NCBI GenBank assembly: GCA_015056145.1
Contig: SVGY01000001.1
Span: 310,001 to 374,000 of the forward strand
Source: Clostridiales bacterium
Lineage (GTDB): Bacteria; Bacillota; Clostridia; Christensenellales; Aristaeellaceae
DNA length: 64,000 bases
Reading direction: 5' to 3'
Shown here: positions 9,181 through 17,828 of the stretch, piece by piece
Position numbering within the stretch: position 1 is the stretch's first letter
Layout of the letters: each line of letters begins with the position of its first letter
Program-made: the position numbers and the translations under genes
Notes under the pieces: generated by a model
Database searches by the model: none
Told to the model about the DNA's origin: nothing
Seen by the model: only the letters and a program-made list of their open reading frames with translations

Positions 9181-10851
9181 ATGAAGATTCAGCAACATAT
9201 GAAACGGGCCGCAGCCCTGCTGACTGCCCTGATGCTTATGTGCCCCTTTTTCTCAGCCCTTGCAGCGCCCTACGTTACGCTGCAGTACGGCTCCCGGGGC
9301 GATGCCGTGCTGGAACTGCAGCGGGCGCTGGTTTCTCTGGGCTATGATACCAATGGCACCGACGGCAAATTCGGCCGGGGAACCGAAAATGCCGTGAAGC
9401 AGTATCAAAAAGCCATGGGTCTTGTGGTGGACGGTAAAGCCGGCGCCAAAACCCTGGGGCTGCTTTATGCAAGCAAAGAATCCGCAGGATCGTCTTCAGG
9501 TTCCACTGTTCCCCCGGTTATCTCTGTCGGTGCAAGCACCTCCACCAATCCCAACACCCTCAAGTACGGTGACAGCGGAAGCCGTGTGCGTGAGCTGCAA
9601 ACCGCCCTTAAGGTACTGGGCTACAATCCTGGCATAGTGGATGGCAAATTCGGTGCAGGCACGCATTCTGCTGTAGTTGCCTTCCAAAAAGCCAATGGGC
9701 TTACCGCCGATGGCCTCGCAGGCACTCAAACTCAGAATCTGCTCTACTCCAAGGCTGCACAGTCTTCCGGCAGCAGTTCCAGCGGTTCATCCAGTTCCTC
9801 CGGTTCTGTATCCTCCGGCAGCGCTGCGGGGCTGACCCGTACCCTGCGCAGCGGCTGCAGCGGCTCCGATGTGCGGGAAGTGCAAACCCGTCTGAAGGCG
9901 CTGGGGTACTACAAGCTGAACATTGACGGCATCTACGGCAACGGCACCATCGCCGCCGTAAAGGCTTTCCAAAAAAATAACAAGCTCACCGCAGACGGTT
10001 TAGTGGGCAAGCAGACCTATGCCGCACTTTTCGGCTCCTCTGCAAATCCCAATACCGGTTCTTCCAGCAGTTCCTCCGGCTCTTCCAGCACCACTACGCC
10101 TCCTGCCACCGGCGAAAGCGATTCTTCGGACAGCTATCCCACCCTTTCCTACGGTTCCAGCGGTGCCAGCGTCAAAAAGCTGCAGCAGGCCCTGAAAGAT
10201 CTGAAATACAACGTAGGGGTGGACGGACAGTACGGCGCCCTTACCCAGTCTGCCGTGGCCGCTTTCCAGAAACAAAACGGTCTCACTGCTGATGGCGTTG
10301 CCGGCAGCAAGACCCAGGAGCTTCTTTACAGCGGCAGGGGCAAGGAAGCAGACCCCAACGCTGACAGCAACATGGCTCTCCCCGACGGTGTCGGCACAGC
10401 CTCAGGCCCCAGCAAGAGCAAAGTTCAGCTCCTCCACTGGTTCAACGAGGTAAAAGGTACCCTCAAGAGCGGCGACCGTCTCCTGGTATTCGACCCCGCC
10501 ACTAATCTGCAATGGACCCTCCGGGTATACAGCCGGGGCCGCCACTGCGACAGCGAGCCCCTCACCGCCACCGATACCCGCATTATGTACAAGGCCTTTG
10601 GCAACAAGAATTCCTGGGGCCCCAAGGCCGTATACGTCAAGCTCCCTGACGGCCGCTGGACGGTAGCCTCCACCCACAATGTGCCCCACGAAAGCCAAAG
10701 CATCAAGGACAATGAGTTTGACGGCCATCTCTGCGTTCACTTCCTCCGTGATATGGACGAAGCCAAAAAGAACGACCCCAATTACGGTGTGCAGAACCAG
10801 AACGCCATCCGCAAAAAATGGAAGGAAATGACCGGTATTACCGTGGACTGA
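9181..10851 (+). CDS. Secreted protein with four PG_binding_1 repeats and a divergent transpeptidase-like C-terminal domain
   Basis: 556 residues with a signal peptide (basic start, hydrophobic core, cleavage near SALAA). Four PG_binding_1 repeats follow (about 31-98, 121-187, 216-280, 312-376), each of the form LxxGxxGxxVxxLQxxLxxLGY, joined by Ser/Gly-rich linkers. The C-terminal domain (about 412-556) carries HxDxxPxTxxDTRxM, VPH (His503) and GHLCVHF (Cys518). The same arrangement ends the protein at 39200-41839. It looks like a distant relative of YkuD L,D-transpeptidases, whose hallmark is SHGCIR. AAAGGAGG supports the ATG at 9181 rather than the longer frame. Wall binding is secure; catalysis is inference. 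Confidence 0.85.
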   Translation: MKIQQHMKRAAALLTALMLMCPFFSALAAPYVTLQYGSRGDAVLELQRALVSLGYDTNGTDGKFGRGTENAVKQYQKAMGLVVDGKAGAKTLGLLYASKESAGSSSGSTVPPVISVGASTSTNPNTLKYGDSGSRVRELQTALKVLGYNPGIVDGKFGAGTHSAVVAFQKANGLTADGLAGTQTQNLLYSKAAQSSGSSSSGSSSSSGSVSSGSAAGLTRTLRSGCSGSDVREVQTRLKALGYYKLNIDGIYGNGTIAAVKAFQKNNKLTADGLVGKQTYAALFGSSANPNTGSSSSSSGSSSTTTPPATGESDSSDSYPTLSYGSSGASVKKLQQALKDLKYNVGVDGQYGALTQSAVAAFQKQNGLTADGVAGSKTQELLYSGRGKEADPNADSNMALPDGVGTASGPSKSKVQLLHWFNEVKGTLKSGDRLLVFDPATNLQWTLRVYSRGRHCDSEPLTATDTRIMYKAFGNKNSWGPKAVYVKLPDGRWTVASTHNVPHESQSIKDNEFDGHLCVHFLRDMDEAKKNDPNYGVQNQNAIRKKWKEMTGITVD

Positions 10852-10864
10852 CCTTCACCCCGCC

Positions 10865-11083
10865 ACTGCCGCATACACTGCGGCAGTTCTGGCTGTCAAA
10901 AAATGCGCAGGGTGCAGGGGGATCATCCCCCTGCCGGGTGTGGGCAGAGCCCACATTCCTTGTGCCGCAGCACTTTCATGAAAGCACAGCGAGCACCGAA
11001 GGTGCAAGATTTGCGGCTTTGACTGACAAGAATGAGGTTTTTCGACAAGCTGCACTGCCGCATACACTGCGGCAGTTTTTTTG
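10865..11083. repeat. Intergenic hairpin cluster bracketed by an exact 25-bp direct repeat
   Basis: The 25-base sequence from 10864 to 10888 recurs exactly at 11053-11077; each copy contains ACTGCCGCA, a five-base loop and TGCGGCAGT. The second copy runs into seven T's and makes a good terminator for the gene ending at 10851. Between them are four further perfect inverted repeats: 10914-10934 (arms GCAGGGGGAT), 10939-10955 (TGTGGGC), 10973-10984 (CTTTCATGAAAG) and 10993-11005 (GCACC). This fills most of the 320-base gap before the esterase gene. No coding sequence is seen in it. Confidence 0.8.
11054..11083 (+). terminator. Rho-independent terminator after the peptidoglycan-binding protein gene
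   Basis: Second copy of the nine-base-pair hairpin, here followed by TTTTTTT. The first copy (10865-10887) lacks the T run. Confidence 0.8.
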
Positions 11084-11107
11084 TCCTGTTTTTGATATGA
11101 AATAAAA

Positions 11108-11137
11108 TTGACAGCTTACAGACTGCAAACATATAAT
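11108..11137 (+). promoter_or_regulatory. Predicted promoter of the esterase gene
   Basis: TTGACA (11108-11113) and TATAAT (11132-11137), both perfect consensus, separated by 18 bases. The -10 box overlaps an upstream in-frame ATG at 11136, which argues that the true start is the ATG at 11172. Confidence 0.75.
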
Positions 11138-11171
11138 GTGTTTATACATCGTATCAAAAGGAGTGTTTTGG

Positions 11172-12032
11172 ATGAAACTGCTACTGACTGTTCTGATGAT
11201 GCTGTGCTGTCTTTTTGCGGCTATTCCGGCCTTTGCACAGGAGGAAAACTTCTCCGTACCCGAAGGCTTCGATGAAAAGCGGGAAAACACCAACTACGGC
11301 AAAATGGTTTATTTCACCTACCCCTCTCAAACCACCGGCTGGGAAAGAAAGTGCTATGTAATCCTCCCCGTGGATTATGACGAAACCAAATCCTACCCTG
11401 TGCTGTACCTGCTTCACGGTATCGGAGGCGACCACAGCGAATGGCTGGGCGGAAAGCCTGATGTGGTTATCGGCAATCTGGTAGCCGACGGCCTTGCCAA
11501 AGACATGATCGTTGTACTGCCCAACGTGCGTGCCCGCATGAATGATGCTGCAAACCCCGCAGACATCTATTCACCGGAGCATTTTGCCGCCTTTGACAAC
11601 TTTATCAACGACCTGAAAAACGACCTGATGCCCTACATGGCCGCCAATTACAGCATCGCCACAGGCCCTGAGAACACCGCCATTGCCGGCCTTTCCATGG
11701 GCGGACGGGAAGCCCTGTACATCGGCCTGAGCATGCCGGAAACCTTCGGCTATATTGGCGCCTTCACCCCCGCCCCCGGTATTCTGCCCTATAACGCAGA
11801 AGCGGGACTGTTCACCCCGGAAACCCTGAAAGCCGCCGACGGATATACTCCCTTCATCCTCATCAACGCCGGGAAATCCGACGGTGTTGTTGGCGCATGG
11901 CCGGAAACCTATTCCCGCACTCTTACAACGAACGGCACCAAAAACATATTCTATGTTACCGAAGGCGGTCATGACTTTATGGTATGGCGGCACGGATTGT
12001 ATCACTTTGCCAAAAACATTTTTGTGGATTGA
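11172..12032 (+). CDS. Secreted esterase, CE1 / esterase D-like alpha/beta hydrolase
   Basis: 286 residues with a signal peptide (hydrophobic LLLTVLMMLCCLFAA, cleavage near PAFA). The fold of putative feruloyl/acetyl-xylan or S-formylglutathione-type esterases is visible in VLYLLHGIGGDHSEW, the nucleophile elbow GLSMGG (about residue 175) and a C-terminal GGHDFMVW that supplies the catalytic His. AAAAGGAG lies eight bases upstream of the ATG at 11172. Substrate is unknown; secretion suggests release of acyl groups from glycans outside the cell. A decayed copy of its 3' end lies at 12642-12745. Confidence 0.85.
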   Translation: MKLLLTVLMMLCCLFAAIPAFAQEENFSVPEGFDEKRENTNYGKMVYFTYPSQTTGWERKCYVILPVDYDETKSYPVLYLLHGIGGDHSEWLGGKPDVVIGNLVADGLAKDMIVVLPNVRARMNDAANPADIYSPEHFAAFDNFINDLKNDLMPYMAANYSIATGPENTAIAGLSMGGREALYIGLSMPETFGYIGAFTPAPGILPYNAEAGLFTPETLKAADGYTPFILINAGKSDGVVGAWPETYSRTLTTNGTKNIFYVTEGGHDFMVWRHGLYHFAKNIFVD

Positions 12033-12134
12033 CCGGTCAAAGGTAAATTCGGCCAGCGGGACGTATCCGCACCGCCGGTCATTGCGGCCCGTTTTGAGGA
12101 CATATGCTGATTTACTGATTTCCATGGAGGATAT

Positions 12135-12521
12135 ATGAAAAACTATACTCAGGTGTATGTAAAAAACAGCATAGAAGCAGCGCAAATGTACTGCAAAGCT
12201 TTCGGCGCAGAAATCACACGGGTATTCCCCAACGCCACCAATACAGCTTACGATCACTGCGAGTTATCCGTAAACGGCGAAGGCTTCCTGGCCCTGGCAG
12301 AAGCGTCGAATCCTTGCGACATAAGCATTGTCCACAAATACAAATGGGAAACCATGACTTTCAATGTATTTGAGATGGGAAGCGAAGAAGCCGTACGGAA
12401 CGCACTGCACATCTTATCCGATGGCGGCGTGGTTCTCGAGCCCATCCACGAGCTGCCCTGGAGCAAGTGTTGCGCCACTGTTATTGACAAATTCGGCGTA
12501 TGCTGGTGGATTTCGATCTGA
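12135..12521 (+). CDS. VOC/glyoxalase-superfamily protein (PhnB-like)
   Basis: 128 residues with the vicinal-oxygen-chelate pattern of PhnB-like proteins: YVKNSIEAAQMYCKAFGAE at the N-terminus, AYDHCELSVNGEGFLALAE in the middle, and a C-terminal second half ending DKFGVCWWISI. The members vary widely in activity (metal-dependent isomerases, resistance proteins, non-enzymatic binders), so no reaction can be assigned. GGAGG precedes the ATG by about six bases. It lies about 100 bases after the esterase gene on the same strand and ends before a strong terminator. Confidence 0.8.
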   Translation: MKNYTQVYVKNSIEAAQMYCKAFGAEITRVFPNATNTAYDHCELSVNGEGFLALAEASNPCDISIVHKYKWETMTFNVFEMGSEEAVRNALHILSDGGVVLEPIHELPWSKCCATVIDKFGVCWWISI

Positions 12522-12543
12522 GGAGTTCACCCTGCATGCATAC

Positions 12544-12582
12544 AAAACCTCCGCATGAACCGGTCATGCGGAGGTTTTGCTG
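12544..12582 (+). terminator. Rho-independent terminator after the VOC gene
   Basis: AAAACCTCCGCATGA (12544-12558) pairs perfectly with TCATGCGGAGGTTTT (12564-12578). It is probably active in both directions. Confidence 0.85.
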
Positions 12583-12641
12583 TACATAGTCTGCTTTCCA
12601 AACTTTTTCCTTACGGGTGCCTCCAACGATGAAGTGGACGC

Positions 12642-12745
12642 ATGACCAGAAATCTATTCAATAAGCTCAACCGAAATAGCACCAAAAACATGTTTTATGT
12701 TTCGGAAAGCGACCATGATTTTTTCTGTGCAGCATGGATTAATAA
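12642..12745 (+). pseudogene. Remnant of the 3' end of a CE1-type esterase gene
   Basis: Frame 12675 onward reads NSTKNMFYVSESDHDF, which matches NGTKNIFYVTEGGHDF near the C-terminus of the esterase encoded at 11172-12032, at both protein and base level. The match fades after the His-Asp-Phe and no start, ribosome binding site or remaining domain is present. I read it as a leftover of a duplicated esterase gene, abutting and slightly overlapping the 3' end of the convergent leucine-rich-repeat gene. Confidence 0.65.
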
Positions 12746-15171
12746 AACAAATCATGGTTAAAAACAATGGAAGACGGTTCAGAATTGTCCAATTGTATAG
12801 TATAGGTTCCCGAGGCGTCTACCAGAATCAAATTCAACCCCTCAGTATGCCATGTACCGGAATAGATTGTTCTGCTTCCAAAATTCATCAAATCGTAACG
12901 ATCATATGAAAAAGTACCATCTTCAAAAAGAGAGAGCGTAAAGTATTCGCCGCGATCAAAATCTTCTCTGGTCTTCCAATATTTTTTCAACGTCACTTCT
13001 ATGGCTTCCTGCTGCCCTATGGTATAGCCTCGCTCTGCAGCCCAGCTCTGTGCATAACTTCCATCCGGTGCGTACACCGTGGTATCTGAAGGGAATGCAT
13101 TTTCTCCAATAAAGGTCACATTTTCACCAAGATGTACACTCTTCAGGCTGCTGCATTCTCCAAATGCCTCGGCGCCAATGGTGGTTACCTTATCAGGTAT
13201 CGTCACTTCTTCAAGGGAAACGCACCCAAAGAAAGCTCTGTCCTCAATAGAAACAAGGAAATTGGGAAGCTTGAGTTCCGGCAGCATTTTACACCCTTCG
13301 AAGGAACTGACCCCAATTTTTTTGATGGTCTGCGGAAAGCTGATCTTTGTCAGATTTTCTATGCCAAAGAATGCTTTTTCTCCAATTTCCTCCACAGACG
13401 AATATTGATCGTCGTAATTCAAAACACTGAAAATGTCCAAAATCAAGTATCCACCCTGTGTATCGCCCCAGTCGTATCCCATGATACAGGCTTTATCGTC
13501 CTCGTTGAAAACAAACAGGAATCCACTGTCCCGATAGCATCCATTTTCCTGGGGATGAGGCTGCAGGCTCACATTAACTGTAACAACTTCATCTACTGCC
13601 ATCATTTCTGCCCAGTCCTCCAGTGCCGTATCACGATAGCCGTATATGACCAGAGAATACTGTGCGGGGAAACAATTATCGCTTATTTTTTCAACGCTGA
13701 GTGGTACATCTACTCTTTCAAGGGATGTGCAACCGGCAAGCAGTTTTCTGGGAATCACCTTCACGCCCTCAGGAATGGACAGCTGCGTCAGATTCACGCA
13801 ATCAGCAAAGGCGGATACACCGAGTGTATCTATTGTTTGAGGCAAAGAGATGGTATTCATTCTGCAAAAACGGAACGCATCATCGGCAACGGCGGTTACA
13901 GAGATACCTTCTACCTGTTCAGGTACCTCCACATGTTCGCCGGTTCCCGTGTATCCACTCACAGCATAGGTACCGTTTTCAAGCAGGGAGAATTGAAGTT
14001 CAAAGGAAGCCTGCGCAGGGGTAATCGTTTGAACCTCAGCAAACAAAGAATCGTTGTTTTGCATGACCCATTTGTATGCAGAGGAACCCTCCGTAACGGT
14101 TACAACCACTTCATCCCCCAGCCAGGAAAAGGGATGGTCTTCAGAATTTACTTCAAGGCTTTGAGGGAGATTTAGCTTTTTTAGTGACGGAAGGGAACAA
14201 ATAGCATCATTGCTCAGGGTCTCCAAACCCTCTGCGAAAACCAGTTCTTCCAATTTATCGCAGGAAAAAAGGGCATAACTGCCAACCTTGCGTATCGTTT
14301 CCGGAAAACTGATCTTTGCAGCATTGCAATAAACGAAAGCATAAGGTGCGACAGAAGTTACGTCCTTTCCTTCAATGATGGAAGGAATGACAATTTCCGG
14401 GCCCCTTCCATACCAGGCAGTAATCTCTGCAGTTCCATCATCAAGCAAATGCCATCCGAAGCATTCTTCCATATCTTCTGTAGGCTCATAGACACGATAA
14501 AGAACCCGATCCCCAGTCACAAGCAGATGACCATATACAGAACAGCGCAACTGCTTCAGTTCAGCCAGCATTTCCTGAGAATGACCGGAGGGCAGAAGTG
14601 CCTCCAGTTCATCAATAACTACAGTTCCTTCCTTGAAGGAGTAGCGTCCGGCAAAATCGTAAACAAAATTGTTTTCCTTAATTCGTATACTCAATTCTCC
14701 ATTTTCAAGAAGCATTACCTGCAACGTCTGTCCATCACTCAGACCAAACCATTTTCCAACATAAGGCTCCTTTGCATCAAACGCAGGGGCATCATCGGTT
14801 GTCATGGATACTTCCCCATAAGCAGCCACCCTGTAAAACCTATGGCGATTTGCAAGTATCAAAATGTTCTCGCTATTATCCGACAAACTCATAGAATAAA
14901 CCAAAGGATTATCAGGATCAATCAGATACATTTGCAGATAAAACTGACCCGCATCCTCCGTCACCATGCAAGGCAGTGCCAGCTCCTCCATAGACAAATC
15001 CGGAATGAGATATTTTTCCGAAGGAGAAAGGCTCAGGCGAGCTTTATATCCATCCATTTCCCCTTCCCATACACCATAAAACCTTTCCGGTTCATTTGCA
15101 CATATTCCGCTGATTGGGACAGCAAACAGGATTACGACGGCAACAACCAAAACAAGCAAACGTTTCCGCAT
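12739..15171 (-). CDS. Secreted BspA-type leucine-rich-repeat protein
   Basis: 810 residues from the ATG at 15171 (AAGGAGA upstream; the in-frame ATG at 15201 lies next to the predicted transcription start). A signal peptide precedes cleavage near GICA. Residues about 25-245 contain two beta-rich, lipocalin-like units (FYGVWEGEMDG and YVGKWFGLSDG). Two blocks of LRR_5 (BspA-like) repeats follow, with the pattern AFxxCxxLxxIxxPxxVxxIG, and a third barrel-like unit is at the C-terminus (TIYSGTWHTEGLNLIL). No sortase motif or membrane anchor is seen. Such proteins commonly mediate host or glycan contact, which is inference here. Confidence 0.85.
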   Translation of the reverse strand: MRKRLLVLVVAVVILFAVPISGICANEPERFYGVWEGEMDGYKARLSLSPSEKYLIPDLSMEELALPCMVTEDAGQFYLQMYLIDPDNPLVYSMSLSDNSENILILANRHRFYRVAAYGEVSMTTDDAPAFDAKEPYVGKWFGLSDGQTLQVMLLENGELSIRIKENNFVYDFAGRYSFKEGTVVIDELEALLPSGHSQEMLAELKQLRCSVYGHLLVTGDRVLYRVYEPTEDMEECFGWHLLDDGTAEITAWYGRGPEIVIPSIIEGKDVTSVAPYAFVYCNAAKISFPETIRKVGSYALFSCDKLEELVFAEGLETLSNDAICSLPSLKKLNLPQSLEVNSEDHPFSWLGDEVVVTVTEGSSAYKWVMQNNDSLFAEVQTITPAQASFELQFSLLENGTYAVSGYTGTGEHVEVPEQVEGISVTAVADDAFRFCRMNTISLPQTIDTLGVSAFADCVNLTQLSIPEGVKVIPRKLLAGCTSLERVDVPLSVEKISDNCFPAQYSLVIYGYRDTALEDWAEMMAVDEVVTVNVSLQPHPQENGCYRDSGFLFVFNEDDKACIMGYDWGDTQGGYLILDIFSVLNYDDQYSSVEEIGEKAFFGIENLTKISFPQTIKKIGVSSFEGCKMLPELKLPNFLVSIEDRAFFGCVSLEEVTIPDKVTTIGAEAFGECSSLKSVHLGENVTFIGENAFPSDTTVYAPDGSYAQSWAAERGYTIGQQEAIEVTLKKYWKTREDFDRGEYFTLSLFEDGTFSYDRYDLMNFGSRTIYSGTWHTEGLNLILVDASGTYTIQLDNSEPSSIVFNHDLFY

Positions 15172-15213
15172 ACACAGTTCTCCTTCAATTATTCGCATCA
15201 AAGATTTGAAAAA

Positions 15214-15242
15214 ATTATATATCGTTTCTTATTTGTTGTCAA
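15214..15242 (-). promoter_or_regulatory. Consensus promoter of the LRR protein gene
   Basis: Minus strand: TTGACA (15237-15242), 17-base spacer, TATAAT (15214-15219). Both boxes are perfect, so the gene is probably strongly expressed. Transcription would start near 15207, downstream of which the ATG at 15171 is the usable start. Confidence 0.85.
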
Positions 15243-15261
15243 CTATATTGCATTTGTACAT

Positions 15262-15978
15262 TCAGATACTATTCACAATCAACGCCACACCAGAAATCAT
15301 CAGCATAATGATAATGCACCTTTTCAGCAGCTTCTCATTCATAAACTTCGTGCTGAGGATGCCCAGGCCGAGGCCCAGAAGCATCAGCGGTGCAAGCATG
15401 AGAAAGTTCTTTACCGAACTCAGGGTAAGAATGCCCATGAGGGAATAGACGATAATGCGGAAAGTATTTTCCGCAAAGAACACCATGCAGAAGTTACCCT
15501 TGAAGGAATGGCTGTCCTCGGTAACCTGGTGCATATATGCCCCCAGCAATGCGCCGATTCCGTAAAGCCCGCAAAGAATTCCTGACAGAATGCCGATGAT
15601 CGCCACGCTCCATTTGGAGGTTTTCTTCTGCACCCTGCCCACTTCAGCCAGTAGCATCTGCACGCCCACAAAAAGAATCACAAAGCCAAAAACGATCTTG
15701 ATTGCGCTGACGTCCACATTTTTCAGGAGGAAAATGCCCGGAAGGCTGCCGAGGATCACGAGGGCGATAACGGGCAGGCAGATCTTCCAGCGGATATGGC
15801 GCCGTTCCTTCCACACAAGAATGCAATTGGCGGGATAACCCAGCAGCAGCTCCACCGGCGAAATGTTCACGTTGCTATTGGCAAAGCTCAGCACGGAGGT
15901 AAAAACCAGCGTATTGCCCATGCCACAAACGCCCTTAACAAAATAGGCCAGAACCGTGGCGATAATCCACCAGTGCAT
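15262..15978 (-). CDS. TSUP-family membrane transporter (TauE/SafE type)
   Basis: 238 residues, nearly all hydrophobic, with about eight predicted membrane segments. The TSUP pattern is visible in FVKGVCGMGNTLVFTSVLSF at the N-terminus, SPVELLLGYPANC, and the repeated half with SGILCGLYGIGALLGAYM. The family exports or imports sulfite, sulfoacetate or other organosulfonates and some carboxylates. The start at 15978 follows GGGAG by ten bases; the frame opens further upstream to 16026 but without homology. Substrate unknown. The preceding hairpin at 16024-16051 separates it from the upstream operon. Confidence 0.82.
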   Translation of the reverse strand: MHWWIIATVLAYFVKGVCGMGNTLVFTSVLSFANSNVNISPVELLLGYPANCILVWKERRHIRWKICLPVIALVILGSLPGIFLLKNVDVSAIKIVFGFVILFVGVQMLLAEVGRVQKKTSKWSVAIIGILSGILCGLYGIGALLGAYMHQVTEDSHSFKGNFCMVFFAENTFRIIVYSLMGILTLSSVKNFLMLAPLMLLGLGLGILSTKFMNEKLLKRCIIIMLMISGVALIVNSI

Positions 15979-16017
15979 ATGGATTTCATCTCCCTGTATT
16001 TCTTGTCGCATTTCCAA

Positions 16018-16051
16018 AAGAAACACCCGAACAGAAAGCGCTGTCCGGGTG
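16018..16051 (-). terminator. Probable terminator of the ECF/Mrp operon
   Basis: On the minus strand CACCCGGACAG pairs with CTGTTCGGGTG with a single mismatch and is followed by TTTCTTTT, just after the stop codon of the C_GCAxxG_C_C gene. Confidence 0.6.
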
Positions 16052-16067
16052 CGAACCCCCTCGGGGA

Positions 16068-16529
16068 TTATGGTACCTCAAGTTCTTCTGCCAGCAGCTG
16101 TGCGGCTTTTTCAATATAGCGGTAACAGGGACGCTTCCGGTAATATTCCGGAGTGCGTTCCGCAGGAACATTGCTTGCGGCGATTCCTGCGGAGATCAGC
16201 AACTGACGGCAGTTGGAGGTCTCGTACTCCTTGCAGAATTCGCCATGAAGGCGCTGCACCGCTGCGTAGAGTTCCTTTTTGCCTTCGTAATCTGCCGCAT
16301 CGTTATAGCCACGAAGAGTACCCAGCACCAATGCCATGGCGGACACTGCACCGCAGGTTTCCCTCAGGCCACCGATGCCTCCGCCCATGCCGCTGGCAAT
16401 TTTCAAAGCAGTTTCCACAGGCACTTTCATTTCCTCGGCAAAGGCCGCAAAAACAGCCTGAGCGCAATTGTAGCCGCTGAGGTACAGCTCCCGGGCACGA
16501 TCGACTTTTCCTTGTGCGTACGGGCTCAT
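16068..16529 (-). CDS. C_GCAxxG_C_C family protein
   Basis: 153 residues. It carries the cysteine pattern that names the family (Pfam PF09719): YNCAQAV, then GMGGGIGGLRETCGAVSAMA, then a distal SNCRQLL. The cysteines probably bind a metal or cluster; the family is often near redox or membrane transport genes and has no established function. It is the last gene of a five-gene minus-strand operon, four bases after mrp, which suggests a connection with Fe-S or redox chemistry. That link is inference from position. Confidence 0.85.
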   Translation of the reverse strand: MSPYAQGKVDRARELYLSGYNCAQAVFAAFAEEMKVPVETALKIASGMGGGIGGLRETCGAVSAMALVLGTLRGYNDAADYEGKKELYAAVQRLHGEFCKEYETSNCRQLLISAGIAASNVPAERTPEYYRKRPCYRYIEKAAQLLAEELEVP

Positions 16530-16532
16530 GGC

Positions 16533-17375
16533 TTACTTGTGCTCCCGGGGCTGAAGCTCATAAATGGCGTCGGCCAGCTCGTTGAGCCAGTCGCCGTTGA
16601 ACAGCTCAATCATGCCCTTGTCCACGCCGCCTGCCAGCTTCTTGTCAATGGGCAGGGCTGCGGTGAGGGGAATGTTGTAGGTCTTGGCGATCTCTTCCCG
16701 GTGGCTTGCGCCGAAGAGCTCGATCTTCTTTCCACAGTCGGGGCACTCCACATAGCTCATGTTTTCTACCAGGCCCACCACGGGGATCTCCATCATTTCA
16801 GCCATTTTGATGGATTTTTCCACGATCATGCCCACCAGTTCCTGAGGGGTGGAAACAAGCACCACACCGTCCACAGGGATGGACTGATACACCGTCAGGC
16901 TGACGTCGCTGGTTCCCGGAGGCATATCAATGAAGAGGATATCCTTATCGCCCCAGATAACGTCCGTCCAGAACTGGCTCACAGCGCCGGCGATGATGGG
17001 GCCGCGCCAAGCTACAGGGTCGCTGTCGTTATCAAGGAGCAAATTCAGGCTCATAACATCGATGCCGGTGGTGGTCTTTACGGGAAGAATACCGCTGTTG
17101 TCGCCATAGGCTTTTTCTTTCACGCCAAAGGCCCTGGGAATGGAAGGTCCGGTAATATCTGCATCCAGAATGCCCACCTTCAGGCCCATGCGCTGCATCA
17201 TCACAGCCAGAAGGCCGGTGACCATGCTTTTGCCTACGCCGCCCTTGCCGCTGCTTACGCCAATGATCTTCTTGATCTTGCTCAGCTCGTGGGGCTTTTG
17301 AAGAAGGCTCTGGGGTTCAGTACGGGATCCGCAGTTTGCGCTGCAGGTGGAGCAATTGTGAGTACATTCGCTCAT
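16533..17375 (-). CDS. Mrp/NBP35-type P-loop ATPase, Fe-S cluster carrier
   Basis: 280 residues. The deviant Walker A motif GKGGVGKS (about residues 42-50) and DADITGPSIPRAFG identify the Mrp/ApbC/NBP35 family, which carries and delivers 4Fe-4S clusters. An N-terminal cysteine-rich leader, CTHNCSTCSANC, and a later CPDC pair (ECPDCGKKIELFG) are the expected cluster ligands. It sits between DUF3842 and C_GCAxxG_C_C genes in a tight operon. The family is secure; the client apoprotein is unknown. Confidence 0.92.
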   Translation of the reverse strand: MSECTHNCSTCSANCGSRTEPQSLLQKPHELSKIKKIIGVSSGKGGVGKSMVTGLLAVMMQRMGLKVGILDADITGPSIPRAFGVKEKAYGDNSGILPVKTTTGIDVMSLNLLLDNDSDPVAWRGPIIAGAVSQFWTDVIWGDKDILFIDMPPGTSDVSLTVYQSIPVDGVVLVSTPQELVGMIVEKSIKMAEMMEIPVVGLVENMSYVECPDCGKKIELFGASHREEIAKTYNIPLTAALPIDKKLAGGVDKGMIELFNGDWLNELADAIYELQPREHK

Positions 17376-17390
17376 AGATATCTTCCTCCG

Positions 17391-17828
17391 TTATTCTTTC
17401 GGGCACTGCCCGTTTTCAGCATTTACCACAAGGGATTCCACCATGCGTGCCGCTTCCCGGATGAGGGCATCCATGGGCTGTTTGCCCACGCCTGCCACAT
17501 ACAGGCCGCATCTTTCAAGGGGAATCAGCACCTTTTTGGCTTCACTGAGGCTTACTGCCATGGCAATGGCAGGTGAAATTTCTCCCAGCATGGCATTGGC
17601 ATGGAGTATGCCCGTCACGCCCAGAATGATATCCGCCGTTTTGCACTGGTAGCGGATGGCGCTTTCACCAGTGGCGCCCTGGTCAGCTCCGGCCTTCAGC
17701 ATGGCTGCGGTGGCCTGTGCGTTGGTGCCCAGGGCAAGAAGCGATACATCCGGCATGCGCTGCTTCAGGGCGGAAACAATGCTTCTGCCCATGCCGCCGC
17801 CCTGACCGTCTATAACGAGGATCTTCAT
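17391..17828 (-). CDS. DUF3842 family protein
   Basis: 145 residues from the ATG at 17828, which overlaps the stop of the upstream kinase gene as ATGA, so translation is likely coupled; GGGAGG lies seven bases upstream. It begins MKILVIDGQGGGMGRSIV, a glycine-rich Rossmann-like nucleotide-binding loop characteristic of DUF3842, and continues with LGTNAQATAAMLKAGAD and GVTGILHANAMLGEISP. The function is not known. Its neighbours (Mrp, a P-loop kinase, an ECF S component) suggest a role in cofactor metabolism or redox balance, by position only. Confidence 0.85.
   Translation of the reverse strand: MKILVIDGQGGGMGRSIVSALKQRMPDVSLLALGTNAQATAAMLKAGADQGATGESAIRYQCKTADIILGVTGILHANAMLGEISPAIAMAVSLSEAKKVLIPLERCGLYVAGVGKQPMDALIREAARMVESLVVNAENGQCPKE

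Noticed and set aside
9484-9840. Ser/Gly-rich low-complexity stretches as DNA repeats
   Set aside because: They are codon-level linkers between PG_binding_1 units of one protein and not independent repeats.
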